Of a stretch of 64,000 bases of DNA, positions 26,456 to 33,309 are shown one piece after another. Each line of letters opens with the position of its first letter. The first letter of the stretch is position 1. A program made the position numbers and the translations under genes. Origin of the DNA: Pseudomonas sp. B20(2017) (GTDB lineage: Bacteria; Pseudomonadota; Gammaproteobacteria; Pseudomonadales; Pseudomonadaceae); the NCBI RefSeq assembly GCF_002113125.1, contig NZ_NEJP01000017.1:82353-146352 (forward strand), given 5' to 3'. A model generated the notes under the pieces. It saw only the letters and a program-made list of their open reading frames with translations. It did no database searches and had not been told where the DNA came from.

Positions 26456-26484
26456 ACTATGCGAATCACGCCGACATTTGTCAA
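26456..26484 (-). promoter_or_regulatory. Sigma70 promoter of the rbs operon
   Basis: On the minus strand a consensus -35 TTGACA (26479-26484) is followed after exactly 17 bases by -10 CATAGT (26456-26461). The expected start is about 26448, next to the operator, 110 bases before the rbsB ATG. Confidence 0.75.
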
Positions 26485-26541
26485 CAATCAGAAATCGGTA
26501 TTGCGTTGCAGGGCGAATCCATCGATTCGCCCTTTGAATGC

Positions 26542-26994
26542 TCAAGCCGTGGTGTTGACCACGTTACCGGCAGAAGAACCCTTCGACATTTCCTTGACCA
26601 GTGCAGCCGAGACTTCCAGCAACGCACCGCTGGTTTGAGCGATCTGCCCCTGGATGGACATCACCGCTTGCGACTTGGCTTCGGGCGTTGGATAACTCGC
26701 AGCCTGCGCGGCGGCCAGTTGCTGTTGCTGCTCCTGAAGCTGCTTTTGCAATTCCTGCATGCGTTTCAACAGCGTCTTAATAGTGACGCTCAGATTGTCA
26801 CCGCCTTCAGCCTCGCGCGCGCTTGCTTCCTGGGCAGGACCACCGGTTCTGACCTGATTGGTTTCTACCTTCTCGGTACCCAGTGCCTCGGCTGACGCAT
26901 CGGCTTCAGCTTCACTCATTGCATTGATCGTAGCGGCCGTTTTGCCGCCGATAGTGACCGCGCCGGGATTTGGCAAACCGATAGTCAATGACAT
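26542..26994 (-). CDS. Hypothetical Gln-rich coiled-coil protein
   Basis: A 150-residue soluble protein. Residues 1-65 are low-complexity (Ala/Glu/Gly); residues about 70-98 form a coiled coil (SVTIKTLLKRMQELQKQLQE followed by poly-Gln); the C-terminus is helical (QGQIAQTSGALLEVSAALVKEM). It looks like the FlxA-like/hypothetical proteins seen in pseudomonads, but I cannot assign a function. Monocistronic, convergent to nothing; upstream region shared with the ansB control region. Confidence 0.7.
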   Translation of the reverse strand: MSLTIGLPNPGAVTIGGKTAATINAMSEAEADASAEALGTEKVETNQVRTGGPAQEASAREAEGGDNLSVTIKTLLKRMQELQKQLQEQQQQLAAAQAASYPTPEAKSQAVMSIQGQIAQTSGALLEVSAALVKEMSKGSSAGNVVNTTA

Positions 26995-27108
26995 TTGAAC
27001 TCCTGAAAAATTGGATCCCTATCAAGGCGCATCGGCCAGCGCGCCGTTTTCTTTAGCAGAGATCTGGAAAGCAGCCAGTTCAGTTTGTGGACGAGGCTCG
27101 TAGTCCTT

Positions 27109-27153
27109 TTCGGTGTGCCGAACGAGAAAACCTCCCGCGTTCGGAAACCCGGA
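27109..27153 (+). promoter_or_regulatory. Tandem AauR-type sites upstream of ansB
   Basis: TTCGG-TGTG-CCGAA (27109-27122) is a perfect match to the TTCGG-N4-CCGAA site I recall for AauR, the response regulator for acidic amino acids in pseudomonads. A second copy, TTCGG-AAAC-CCGGA (27140-27153), matches 9 of 10 fixed bases and lies 31 bases (about three helical turns) away. Both are upstream of a sigma54 promoter candidate. Confidence 0.7.
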
Positions 27154-27191
27154 TGAGTGACGGAAGCCCACAGCCGCCCTTCGAATAAATC

Positions 27192-27205
27192 TTGATTTAA
27201 ATCAT
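27192..27205 (+). promoter_or_regulatory. Possible Anr (FNR-type) box
   Basis: TTGAT-TTAA-ATCAT differs from the FNR/Anr consensus TTGAT-N4-ATCAA by one base. It lies between the AauR-type sites and the sigma54 promoter candidate of ansB. Such sequences also arise by chance in AT-rich DNA, so oxygen control is only a possibility. Confidence 0.4.
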
Positions 27206-27238
27206 AAGGTTAAACATTTCTTTGAAGCAAAGTACGAC

Positions 27239-27254
27239 TGGTACGGATCCTGCT
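27239..27254 (+). promoter_or_regulatory. Sigma54 (-24/-12) promoter candidate of ansB
   Basis: TGGTACGGATCCTGCT keeps the invariant GG (27240-27241) and GC (27252-27253) separated by exactly 10 bases, and differs from TGGCACG-N4-TTGCW at two positions. It lies 90 bases before the ansB ATG and about 100 bases after the AauR-type sites, a normal enhancer distance. Confidence 0.65.
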
Positions 27255-27343
27255 CCCTCCCTGCACCCCTGGCATTCAGATCGGCCCGGGGCGCATCTAG
27301 ATGAACCTGCATCAGCACCGTCTCACTACTAGAGAGAAAAATA

Positions 27344-28432
27344 ATGACATCTGCTTTGAAGAGTTTCGTTCCGGGCGCTTTGGCCCTTCTCCTGCTCCTG
27401 CCCACCGCCCTCCAGGCAAAAGAAGCTGTAACCCAGACCGAACTGGCCAACGTGGTGGTGCTGGCTACCGGCGGCACTATCGCAGGCGCCGGCGCCAGCG
27501 CAGCCAACAGCGCGACCTATCAGGCTGCGAAAGTGGGCATCGAACAATTGATCGCCGGCATTCCCGAACTGAGTACGCTGGCCAATGTGCGTGGCGAACA
27601 AGTCATGCAAATCGCCTCGGAAAGCATCACCAACGAAAACCTCCTGCAACTGGGTCGTCGCGTTTCCGAGCTGGCCGACAGCAAAGACGTCGACGGCATC
27701 GTCATCACCCACGGCACCGACACCCTGGAAGAGACCGCGTACTTCCTGAACCTGGTGGAAAAAACCGACAAGCCGATCATTGTCGTCGGCTCCATGCGCC
27801 CGGGCACCGCCATGTCAGCGGACGGCATGCTGAATCTGTACAACGCCGTGGCCGTCGCCAGCAGCAAAGAAGCTCGCGGCAAAGGCGTACTGGTGACCCT
27901 GAACGATGAAATCCAGTCGGGTCGTGATGTCAGCAAGATGATCAACATCAAGACCGAAGCCTTCAAAAGCGCCTGGGGCCCGCTCGGCATGGTTGTTGAG
28001 GGCAAATCCTACTGGTTCCGCCTGCCGGCCAAGCGCCACACCATGGATTCGGAATTCGATATCAAAAACATCAAGAGCCTTCCTGATGTAGAAATCGCCT
28101 ATTCCTACGGCAACGTCAGCGATACAGCCTACAAGGCCCTCGCCCAGTCCGGCGCCAAGGCAATTATCCATGCCGGTACCGGCAACGGTTCGGTTTCCTC
28201 CCGCGTGGTTCCGACCCTGCAAGCGCTGCGCAAGGACGGCGTGCAGATCATTCGCTCGTCACACGTCAATGCCGGCGGTTTCGTCCTGCGTAACGCCGAA
28301 CAGCCTGATGACAAATACGACTGGGTGGTGGCTCACGACCTGAACCCACAGAAAGCCCGCATCCTGGCCATGGTCGCACTGACCAAGACCAACGACAGCA
28401 AAGAGCTGCAACGGATGTTCTGGGAATACTGA
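27344..28432 (+). CDS. ansB: Periplasmic glutaminase-asparaginase
   Basis: A 362-residue type II L-asparaginase/glutaminase. Signal peptide about 1-25 (ALALLLLLPTALQA), first catalytic Thr in ATGGTIAGAG (about 41-50) and second in THGTDTLEETAYFL (about 125). It hydrolyses Gln and Asn to Glu and Asp outside the cytoplasm, allowing acidic amino-acid uptake. GAGAGAAAAATA precedes the ATG. The upstream AauR-type and sigma54 elements fit induction by acidic amino acids and their amides, as reported for this gene in pseudomonads. Confidence 0.95.
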   Translation: MTSALKSFVPGALALLLLLPTALQAKEAVTQTELANVVVLATGGTIAGAGASAANSATYQAAKVGIEQLIAGIPELSTLANVRGEQVMQIASESITNENLLQLGRRVSELADSKDVDGIVITHGTDTLEETAYFLNLVEKTDKPIIVVGSMRPGTAMSADGMLNLYNAVAVASSKEARGKGVLVTLNDEIQSGRDVSKMINIKTEAFKSAWGPLGMVVEGKSYWFRLPAKRHTMDSEFDIKNIKSLPDVEIAYSYGNVSDTAYKALAQSGAKAIIHAGTGNGSVSSRVVPTLQALRKDGVQIIRSSHVNAGGFVLRNAEQPDDKYDWVVAHDLNPQKARILAMVALTKTNDSKELQRMFWEY

Positions 28433-28469
28433 TTTGCGTTCGTCCGATCCTTTCCTGATCGGCCACTGG

Positions 28470-28502
28470 CTTCACCCTTCGTCAACCTGACGGAGGGTGA
28501 AG
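28470..28502 (+). terminator. Hairpin after ansB
   Basis: CTTCACCCT-T-CGTC pairs with GACG-G-AGGGTGAAG around a 5-base loop. There is no T run, so it may stabilise the 3' end rather than terminate by itself. Confidence 0.5.
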
Positions 28503-28589
28503 CTCCCGCCTCGCTCAAAGAAAAATTTCATCTGCGTGACATCAAAACCGGAAAACCGCTGTCAGAGGATTTTCTTGAATTTTAAGCAG

Positions 28590-28630
28590 TTGCGAAAATG
28601 CCTACAGTTAAATACTGTATGCACGTACAG
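28590..28630 (+). promoter_or_regulatory. SOS promoter: LexA box overlapping the -10
   Basis: CTGTATGCACGTACAG (28615-28630) has the CTGT-N8-ACAG form of a LexA box, within TA...CT flanks like the enterobacterial consensus. A -35 TTGCGA (28590-28595) and, 17 bases later, a -10 TACTGT (28613-28618) overlap the box, so LexA would block RNA polymerase. It lies 18 bases before the GTG of the DUF1654 gene. Confidence 0.85.
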
Positions 28631-28648
28631 CTTAATAAGGATAACCTC

Positions 28649-28888
28649 GTGGCCACTTCCCCTGATGCTCCTGACGCTTACGAACGCATGGGCATGCGCG
28701 TTCAAAAAATCATCAACTCCCCCACCGCACAAAAAGCCAAAGCCGCACTGATCTTCCGCCTTCCGGACGAGCCGGTGGATGAGTGGGAGCGCTTGCTGGA
28801 AGAGATCGACGAAAACGACAACGTCACCCTCGCCTACCGCGACGATGGCGGCGTGCAGATTTTCTGGGTTGTGCCGAAGGAAGATTGA
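28649..28888 (+). CDS. DUF1654-family protein, SOS-controlled
   Basis: A 79-residue protein from a GTG start (VATSPDAPDAYERMGMRVQKII), with AAGGA 7 bases upstream; the in-frame ATGs at 28598 and 28619 lie in the promoter and LexA box and are rejected. The core YERMGMRVQKIINSPTAQKAKAA is the DUF1654 signature seen in pseudomonads and their phages. Function unknown. The gene is 4 bases before endA and would be co-induced by DNA damage. Confidence 0.82.
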   Translation: MATSPDAPDAYERMGMRVQKIINSPTAQKAKAALIFRLPDEPVDEWERLLEEIDENDNVTLAYRDDGGVQIFWVVPKED

Positions 28889-28892
28889 TTCA

Positions 28893-29582
28893 ATGATTCT
28901 GCGTTTTGCTGCTGTGCTGTTGCTGTTCATTTCCGTGGGTGCGCAAGCTGGCGCGCCGCGTACTTTCACCGAGGCCAAGAAGGTCGCCTGGAAGCTGTAC
29001 GCCCCACAATCCACCGAGTTCTATTGCGGGTGCAAATACACCGGCAACAAGGTTGATCTGGCCGCCTGCGGCTATGTCCCACGGAAAAACGCCAAACGAG
29101 CGTCCCGCATTGAATGGGAGCACATCGTTCCGGCCTGGCAATTCGGTCATCAGCGTCAATGCTGGCAGGAAGGCGGTCGCAAGAATTGCACCCGCTACGA
29201 CCCGAGTTATCAGAAAGCCGAAGCCGACCTGCACAACCTGGTGCCGAGCATCGGCGAGGTGAATGGCGACCGTAGCAATTTCAGCTACGGCTGGCTGCCG
29301 GTCGAAAAAGGTCAGTACGGCTCGTGCCTGACTCAAGTCGATTTCAAGGCGAAGAAGGTCATGCCCCGCCCTTCAATTCGCGGCATGATCGCCCGCACCT
29401 ACTTTTACATGAGCAAACAATACGGCTTGCGCTTGTCTAAGCAGGACCGGCAACTGTACGAAGCCTGGGACAAGACTTATCCGGTGCAGGACTGGGAGCG
29501 CCAGCGCAATCAGAGCGTGGCGTGCGTGATGGGACGCGGCAACGAATTTGTCGGCCCGGTGAACCTGAAAGCCTGCGGTTGA
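28893..29582 (+). CDS. endA: Periplasmic/secreted endonuclease I
   Basis: A 229-residue nuclease of the EndA/NucM family. Signal peptide (ILRFAAVLLLFISVGAQA, cleavage near 19), then YCGCKYTGNKVDLAACGY with disulfide cysteines and the beta-beta-alpha metal active site RIEWEHIVPAWQFG (general-base His in WEHIVPA). Further motifs ADLHNLVPSIGEVNGDRSNF. It degrades DNA non-specifically in the periplasm or outside. Co-transcribed with the DUF1654 gene and so probably SOS-induced. An alternative in-frame start at 28779 overlaps DUF1654 and lacks a signal. Confidence 0.93.
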   Translation: MILRFAAVLLLFISVGAQAGAPRTFTEAKKVAWKLYAPQSTEFYCGCKYTGNKVDLAACGYVPRKNAKRASRIEWEHIVPAWQFGHQRQCWQEGGRKNCTRYDPSYQKAEADLHNLVPSIGEVNGDRSNFSYGWLPVEKGQYGSCLTQVDFKAKKVMPRPSIRGMIARTYFYMSKQYGLRLSKQDRQLYEAWDKTYPVQDWERQRNQSVACVMGRGNEFVGPVNLKACG

Positions 29583-29597
29583 TTGCCTGATCAAAAG

Positions 29598-29632
29598 AAA
29601 AGGCCTTGAGCGATAAACTCAAGGCCTTTTTT
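29598..29632. terminator. Bidirectional terminator between endA and the SIP gene
   Basis: AAAAGGCCTTGAG (29598-29610) pairs with CTCAAGGCCTTTT (29618-29630), a 13-bp perfect stem with T runs on both sides, serving the convergent genes. Confidence 0.92.
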
Positions 29633-29636
29633 GTGC

Positions 29637-30539
29637 TCAACCGCCGGACTTGTTGTAACGCCAGTAGCCCATCAGATTGAGTGATTCACGAGGGATGCCA
29701 CGCTCCTTGATCAGGTATTTGCGCAGGCTCACGACCGCGGCGGATTCTCCGGCGATCCAGCCATAGAACCCCTCGCTGGCCGTATCGGCGATCTCCCAAA
29801 GAATCTCTTCTTCGATGTCGACATCCGCCAGTTCGACCGCTTGCCCAACCGGCGATGCGTCAACAGGCAATGTCGCCTGCCGCACAGCCTCCACCATCAA
29901 CGTACCCGCAGCCGCGCGATCGCGAATCAGCCATTGCACCGAAAGCCCGGGCCAGTCAGGAACTGCCAACATGTCTTCACGACTTTCGACTTCAAAAAAC
30001 GCCTGAGTCTGCGGCGGTTCAGCCAGAGTCGCCAGCTCTTCCAGAATTCCCATGGCGGCCGGCAATGCTGTCGCGTCGGCGACCAGGAGAAGTTGCTTGA
30101 GCGTTTGCGGAGGCTTCCATTCAAATCCCCCCGCCTCTTGTGCCGAGAATTGGCTGTCGGGGGCCAGAATCTGCATCGACTCGCCGGGCTGCGCTCGCAA
30201 CGCCCAACGGGAGGCTGGACCGGTCTCGCCGTGCAGGACGAAATCGATATCGACTTCACCTGACTCAGCTCGCAAATGACGGATGGTGTAGGTGCGCATC
30301 GCCGGGCGACGATCGATCAGCATCGAGCGGAAACGGGTGTACCACCCCTCGCCCTGAGAAAGCCGGGCGGGTGAACCGTCGGCTGCCGGGAAAAACAGCT
30401 TCACTCGCTGATCCGGCGCCCACGTTGCCATATCAGTGACCGCGGGGCTTGCGAGCGTGACTCGCATGAGATGCGGGCTCAACTGGTGCTTGTGACGCAA
30501 AACGACGTTGAACAATTTGTAAGGATTGGCGGAGGCCAT
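29637..30539 (-). CDS. Siderophore-interacting (ferric reductase) protein
   Basis: A 300-residue FAD-dependent ferrisiderophore reductase of the ViuB/SIP family. N-terminal FAD domain with RPAMRTYTIRHLR (RxYTxR flavin motif, about 78-90) and DFVLHGETGPASRWA; C-terminal SIP domain ending in the typical GESAAVVSLRKYLIKERGIPRESLNLMGYWR. Cytoplasmic; releases iron from imported ferric chelates. No Fur box was identified. Confidence 0.9.
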   Translation of the reverse strand: MASANPYKLFNVVLRHKHQLSPHLMRVTLASPAVTDMATWAPDQRVKLFFPAADGSPARLSQGEGWYTRFRSMLIDRRPAMRTYTIRHLRAESGEVDIDFVLHGETGPASRWALRAQPGESMQILAPDSQFSAQEAGGFEWKPPQTLKQLLLVADATALPAAMGILEELATLAEPPQTQAFFEVESREDMLAVPDWPGLSVQWLIRDRAAAGTLMVEAVRQATLPVDASPVGQAVELADVDIEEEILWEIADTASEGFYGWIAGESAAVVSLRKYLIKERGIPRESLNLMGYWRYNKSGG

Positions 30540-30626
30540 GCGGAGCTCCTTTTGGGTATCTTCAGTGATCGCTTAAAAAACGAATCACGCAGGACACCCT
30601 TTAGTCAGCGCCGCCAAATGGTTCGC

Positions 30627-30992
30627 CTATTGCGCGGCCGCGCGCTCGATCACCAGCGTTTCGATGTTCTGCTTCTTCGCCTTGACCAGCGCTGCGTTCA
30701 CATCCACCTGGCGCGCCTCGGCGTCAGCCTTCGAATTGAAAGGGCCGAGAAGGATCCGGGTCTTGCCGCTGGCATCCTTGATGACGCTGGCCACGAAGGC
30801 ATGCTCGATCAGCCAGCCGCTGAGGTCGCTGACGGCTTGAGGTGTTTCACCGCGCACTTCTAGATCCCACTGCGGGCCCACCGCAGCAGGCGCCGTTACC
30901 ACCACCGGTTTCGGCTTTTGCGCATCCACACTCTTGCCTTCGCCACATCCCGCCAATGCCAGTGCCGCGACTACCCAGACCAATTTGCGCAC
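30627..30992 (-). CDS. SPOR-domain lipoprotein
   Basis: A 121-residue protein with a lipoprotein signal (VAALALAGC, Cys16) and a C-terminal SPOR-like domain (about 40-115: WDLEVRGETPQAVSDLSGWLIEHAF, TRILLGPFNSKADAEARQVDVNAAL). SPOR domains bind denuded peptidoglycan at division sites. Monocistronic. Function in this small lipoprotein is inferred from the domain alone. Confidence 0.8.
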   Translation of the reverse strand: MRKLVWVVAALALAGCGEGKSVDAQKPKPVVVTAPAAVGPQWDLEVRGETPQAVSDLSGWLIEHAFVASVIKDASGKTRILLGPFNSKADAEARQVDVNAALVKAKKQNIETLVIERAAAQ

Positions 30993-31243
30993 AACGCTTC
31001 CCTCTGAATTTTCAAAGCGGCGATCTTAACATTCGAGAATAGTTTCGGAGCCCCGTAAAATGTGGCACAAAACTACGAGATTGATGCTGGCGGCCCCTGT
31101 ATAGTTACGCGCTGGGAATTAATGCCGCATCTGCGCGTCAGAAAGAGGCACCCAAACTGCGCGACTTCGCACTAATCTATACGTACCACCGACCTCTGCA
31201 CTGTCTGAATCAGGTGCCCTACAAAGCAATCAAGGAGAAGACC

Positions 31244-31438
31244 ATGCTGATACTCACCCGCAAAGTCGGTGAAAGCATAAACATTGGTGATGACATCACG
31301 ATCACCATTCTCGGCGTCAGCGGCCAGCAAGTTCGAATCGGCATCAATGCTCCGAAGAACGTTGCAGTGCATCGGGAAGAGATCTACCAGCGCATCCAGG
31401 CTGGCCTGACCGCTCCGGACAAGCCACAAACGCCCTGA
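31244..31438 (+). CDS. rsmE: CsrA/Rsm-family post-transcriptional regulator (RsmE type)
   Basis: A 64-residue CsrA-family RNA-binding dimer (MLILTRKVGESINIGDDITI...HREEIYQRIQAG). Residues contacting GGA loops (Leu4, Arg44-equivalent in VAVHREEI) are intact. The sequence and length fit RsmE rather than RsmA, which is shorter and starts LTRRVGETLMVGD. Its own leader has GCAATCAAGGAGAAGACC at the ribosome-binding site, a GGA that could allow autorepression. Works in the Gac/Rsm cascade that controls secondary metabolism and biofilm. Confidence 0.9.
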   Translation: MLILTRKVGESINIGDDITITILGVSGQQVRIGINAPKNVAVHREEIYQRIQAGLTAPDKPQTP

Positions 31439-31646
31439 GCCCTTTCGCAGTCAGTAGCCAGTTCGTTTGCCTGTGCGCAATGACTGGCTAAAGATTCAAG
31501 CGCCGTATTGCCATTCCCCCCACCTCTTTGGTGACGGCGCGCGCCACGCCCCTTCCTGCCTCAATCCTTCTCGCAACCGATACTAACCGTCATTCCATGG
31601 GCTGGCTGTCGGACATTTCCGAATAGCGGCTGGGAATCTCGCCCGC

Positions 31647-32102
31647 CTAGCCGAATGTAACGCCACGTGCCATTCCGGTGGCCGCCACGACCATCAGTAT
31701 CAACAGCAGCGCTTCGGCATGACTGATCCGCGCGAACACCTTTGCACGCCCCGTGTCAGGGACAGTACCGCGCGCTTTGGCCACGCGCCACTTGATCAAG
31801 GTGATCATCGGCACAAGCTCCAGAAGCAGAATCAGCACAAACAACGTCATCTTCAGATGGAACAGCGGCTGATGCAGGTAGTAGTCGACTCCCTTCTCGT
31901 AACCTCCAAAAGCCCGCACGCCGCCGGTGATGAGCAGCACCAACGCCGAAAGCCCCCATATATTGTCGGCAAGCAATACCCGCCCGGCTTCACCCGAGCC
32001 GGACGCCAGGCGACTGAAGGCAGTCCCACGCGTCAACACCGCCCAGAAACCCATGGCAAACGCCAGTAAATGAATCGCTGCAAGAAACCAATGAACCAGC
32101 AT
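31647..32102 (-). CDS. DUF2214-family membrane protein
   Basis: A 151-residue integral membrane protein with four hydrophobic helices (HWFLAAIHLLAFAMGFWAVL, IWGLSALVLLITGGVRAF, LKMTLFVLILLLELVPMITLI, EALLLILMVVAATGMA). Matches the DUF2214 pattern with an early His and the GGVRAFGGYEKG loop. Function unknown. Confidence 0.85.
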   Translation of the reverse strand: MLVHWFLAAIHLLAFAMGFWAVLTRGTAFSRLASGSGEAGRVLLADNIWGLSALVLLITGGVRAFGGYEKGVDYYLHQPLFHLKMTLFVLILLLELVPMITLIKWRVAKARGTVPDTGRAKVFARISHAEALLLILMVVAATGMARGVTFG

Positions 32103-32250
32103 CGATGAGCTCCTGTCCGGCAGAGTTGAAATCAGCCAAACAGTAGTAGTCGAAAAAGTGTGGGGTTGCTTGTAACCCTACCCGGAAAACAGACGCGGGC
32201 GAAACAAGAGGCTGGGCAGAGGTTCGGGAAAGACAAATCGCGGGCAAAAA

Positions 32251-32283
32251 AAATCCCAAGCAGCTGATGGAAGCTTGGGATTT
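32251..32283. terminator. Hairpin between the GNAT and DUF2214 genes
   Basis: AAATCCCAAGC (32251-32261) pairs with GCTTGGGATTT (32273-32283). A-rich DNA precedes it and A/T-rich DNA follows, so it can act as a terminator on the minus strand (end of GNAT transcript). Confidence 0.7.
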
Positions 32284-32347
32284 AAAAATGCATAAACCGT
32301 GGTGGTGAACGCGGGGCGGATATTACTGATTTTTCCAGTATGTAACA

Positions 32348-32384
32348 ACGTATTTTTGATAACCGGATGGTTAATAAAATACGT
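32348..32384. repeat. AT-rich dyad in the GNAT-DUF2214 gap
   Basis: ACGTATTTT (32348-32356) is the exact reverse complement of AAAATACGT (32376-32384), with inner pairing AACC/GGTT (32361-32364/32369-32372). The 37-base dyad lies in a 341-base non-coding gap (32103-32443) that otherwise holds only the hairpin at 32251-32283. It is not an intrinsic terminator by shape and could be an operator or an exapted repeat. Confidence 0.6.
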
Positions 32385-32443
32385 AACCCCTTAAATATCC
32401 ACACTATTTAAAAGGTCGCTCGCGACGGTCGGCGACGAATGAA

Positions 32444-32905
32444 TCAAAATCCATCGCGATCAGTACGCGCCTGGCTCAAGAACTTCACAAAAATGAGTTC
32501 GGGATCACCCGGATCAAGGTTCTCCACCGTACCGCTGCGCTGATATTCAAGACTCGTCAGCAACTGTCGCATCGGTAGGTTGGAAGTATTGGTCGACGTG
32601 AATATCTTGTCTGCACTGGCTTGATACTCCAGACCACTCACGATTTGCCGCCCCACGCCGGAACGCCTGTTCCTGCTGGAGACGACAACAAGAGGTATGA
32701 ACCACTCTCCAAAAAAGCTTCGATCCAGACATCCGTAGCCGAGGGGGACGCCAGGATCGTCCCCCTCACAGACAACCCAGCACTCCTCCGCCCGAACAGC
32801 CCTCGCGATGCACTCTCGACGGCAGCTATCTTTCTCAGCGACAGGATCAATCTTCAACAGGCTTTCGATATCGCCTGGACCGGCGCGCCTGAATTGGCGA
32901 CTCAT
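32444..32905 (-). CDS. GNAT-family N-acetyltransferase
   Basis: A 153-residue acetyltransferase. It starts MSRQFRRAGPGDIESLLKID and has the GNAT core: IPLVVVSSRNRRSGVGRQIVSGLE, where RRSGVG is the acetyl-CoA pyrophosphate loop, then TSTNTSNLPMRQLLTSLEYQRSG. Substrate unknown. It has an unusual Cys-containing N-terminal half (KDSCRRECIARAV). Confidence 0.85.
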   Translation of the reverse strand: MSRQFRRAGPGDIESLLKIDPVAEKDSCRRECIARAVRAEECWVVCEGDDPGVPLGYGCLDRSFFGEWFIPLVVVSSRNRRSGVGRQIVSGLEYQASADKIFTSTNTSNLPMRQLLTSLEYQRSGTVENLDPGDPELIFVKFLSQARTDRDGF

Positions 32906-32990
32906 GAATACACCCCCTGCAAATGTGCCGAAGTGTAGCTGCGGTCGACCAAACCGAAATTTGCAAAGGTTCTAAAAATCGCAGACAACA

Positions 32991-33019
32991 AAAAAGGGCC
33001 CACCTTTCGGTGAGCCCTT
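32991..33019 (-). terminator. Terminator of tRNA-Val(GAC)
   Basis: On the minus strand AAGGGC-CACC hairpins around TTTC (arms within 32994-33019) followed by a T run (AAAAA at 32991-32995 plus strand). Confidence 0.85.
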
Positions 33020-33048
33020 CTAGACCGCCCAGCAGAGCGGATTTTGTT

Positions 33049-33125
33049 TGGTAGGCGCGATTGGACTCGAACCAACGACCCCCACCATGTCAAGGTGGTG
33101 CTCTAACCAACTGAGCTACGTGCCT
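33049..33125 (-). tRNA. tRNA-Val (anticodon GAC)
   Basis: 77 bases with encoded CCA. D arm GTAGCTCAGTTGGTTAGAGC, anticodon stem CCACC/GGTGG with loop TTGACAT (anticodon GAC), T arm GTTGGTTCGAGTCCAAT. The acceptor arms AGGCACG and CGCGCCT contain an A-C mismatch at the fifth pair. Reads GUC/GUU. Confidence 0.94.
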
Positions 33126-33309
33126 GCTGTGAGGCGGCATTCTACGGAATTCCGGAGGGGTGTCAACACCTTTTTTTCACCTAACCCTATGAATATGCAA
33201 AATATTTAATTTCGACCCGGCGCAAGAAGATTTCCCGGTGGCTGGCGGAGGATTTTCAACTGGGGTAGGATCGCTGCAATCGTAAAATATATTAAACAGA
33301 GGCTGCAGG

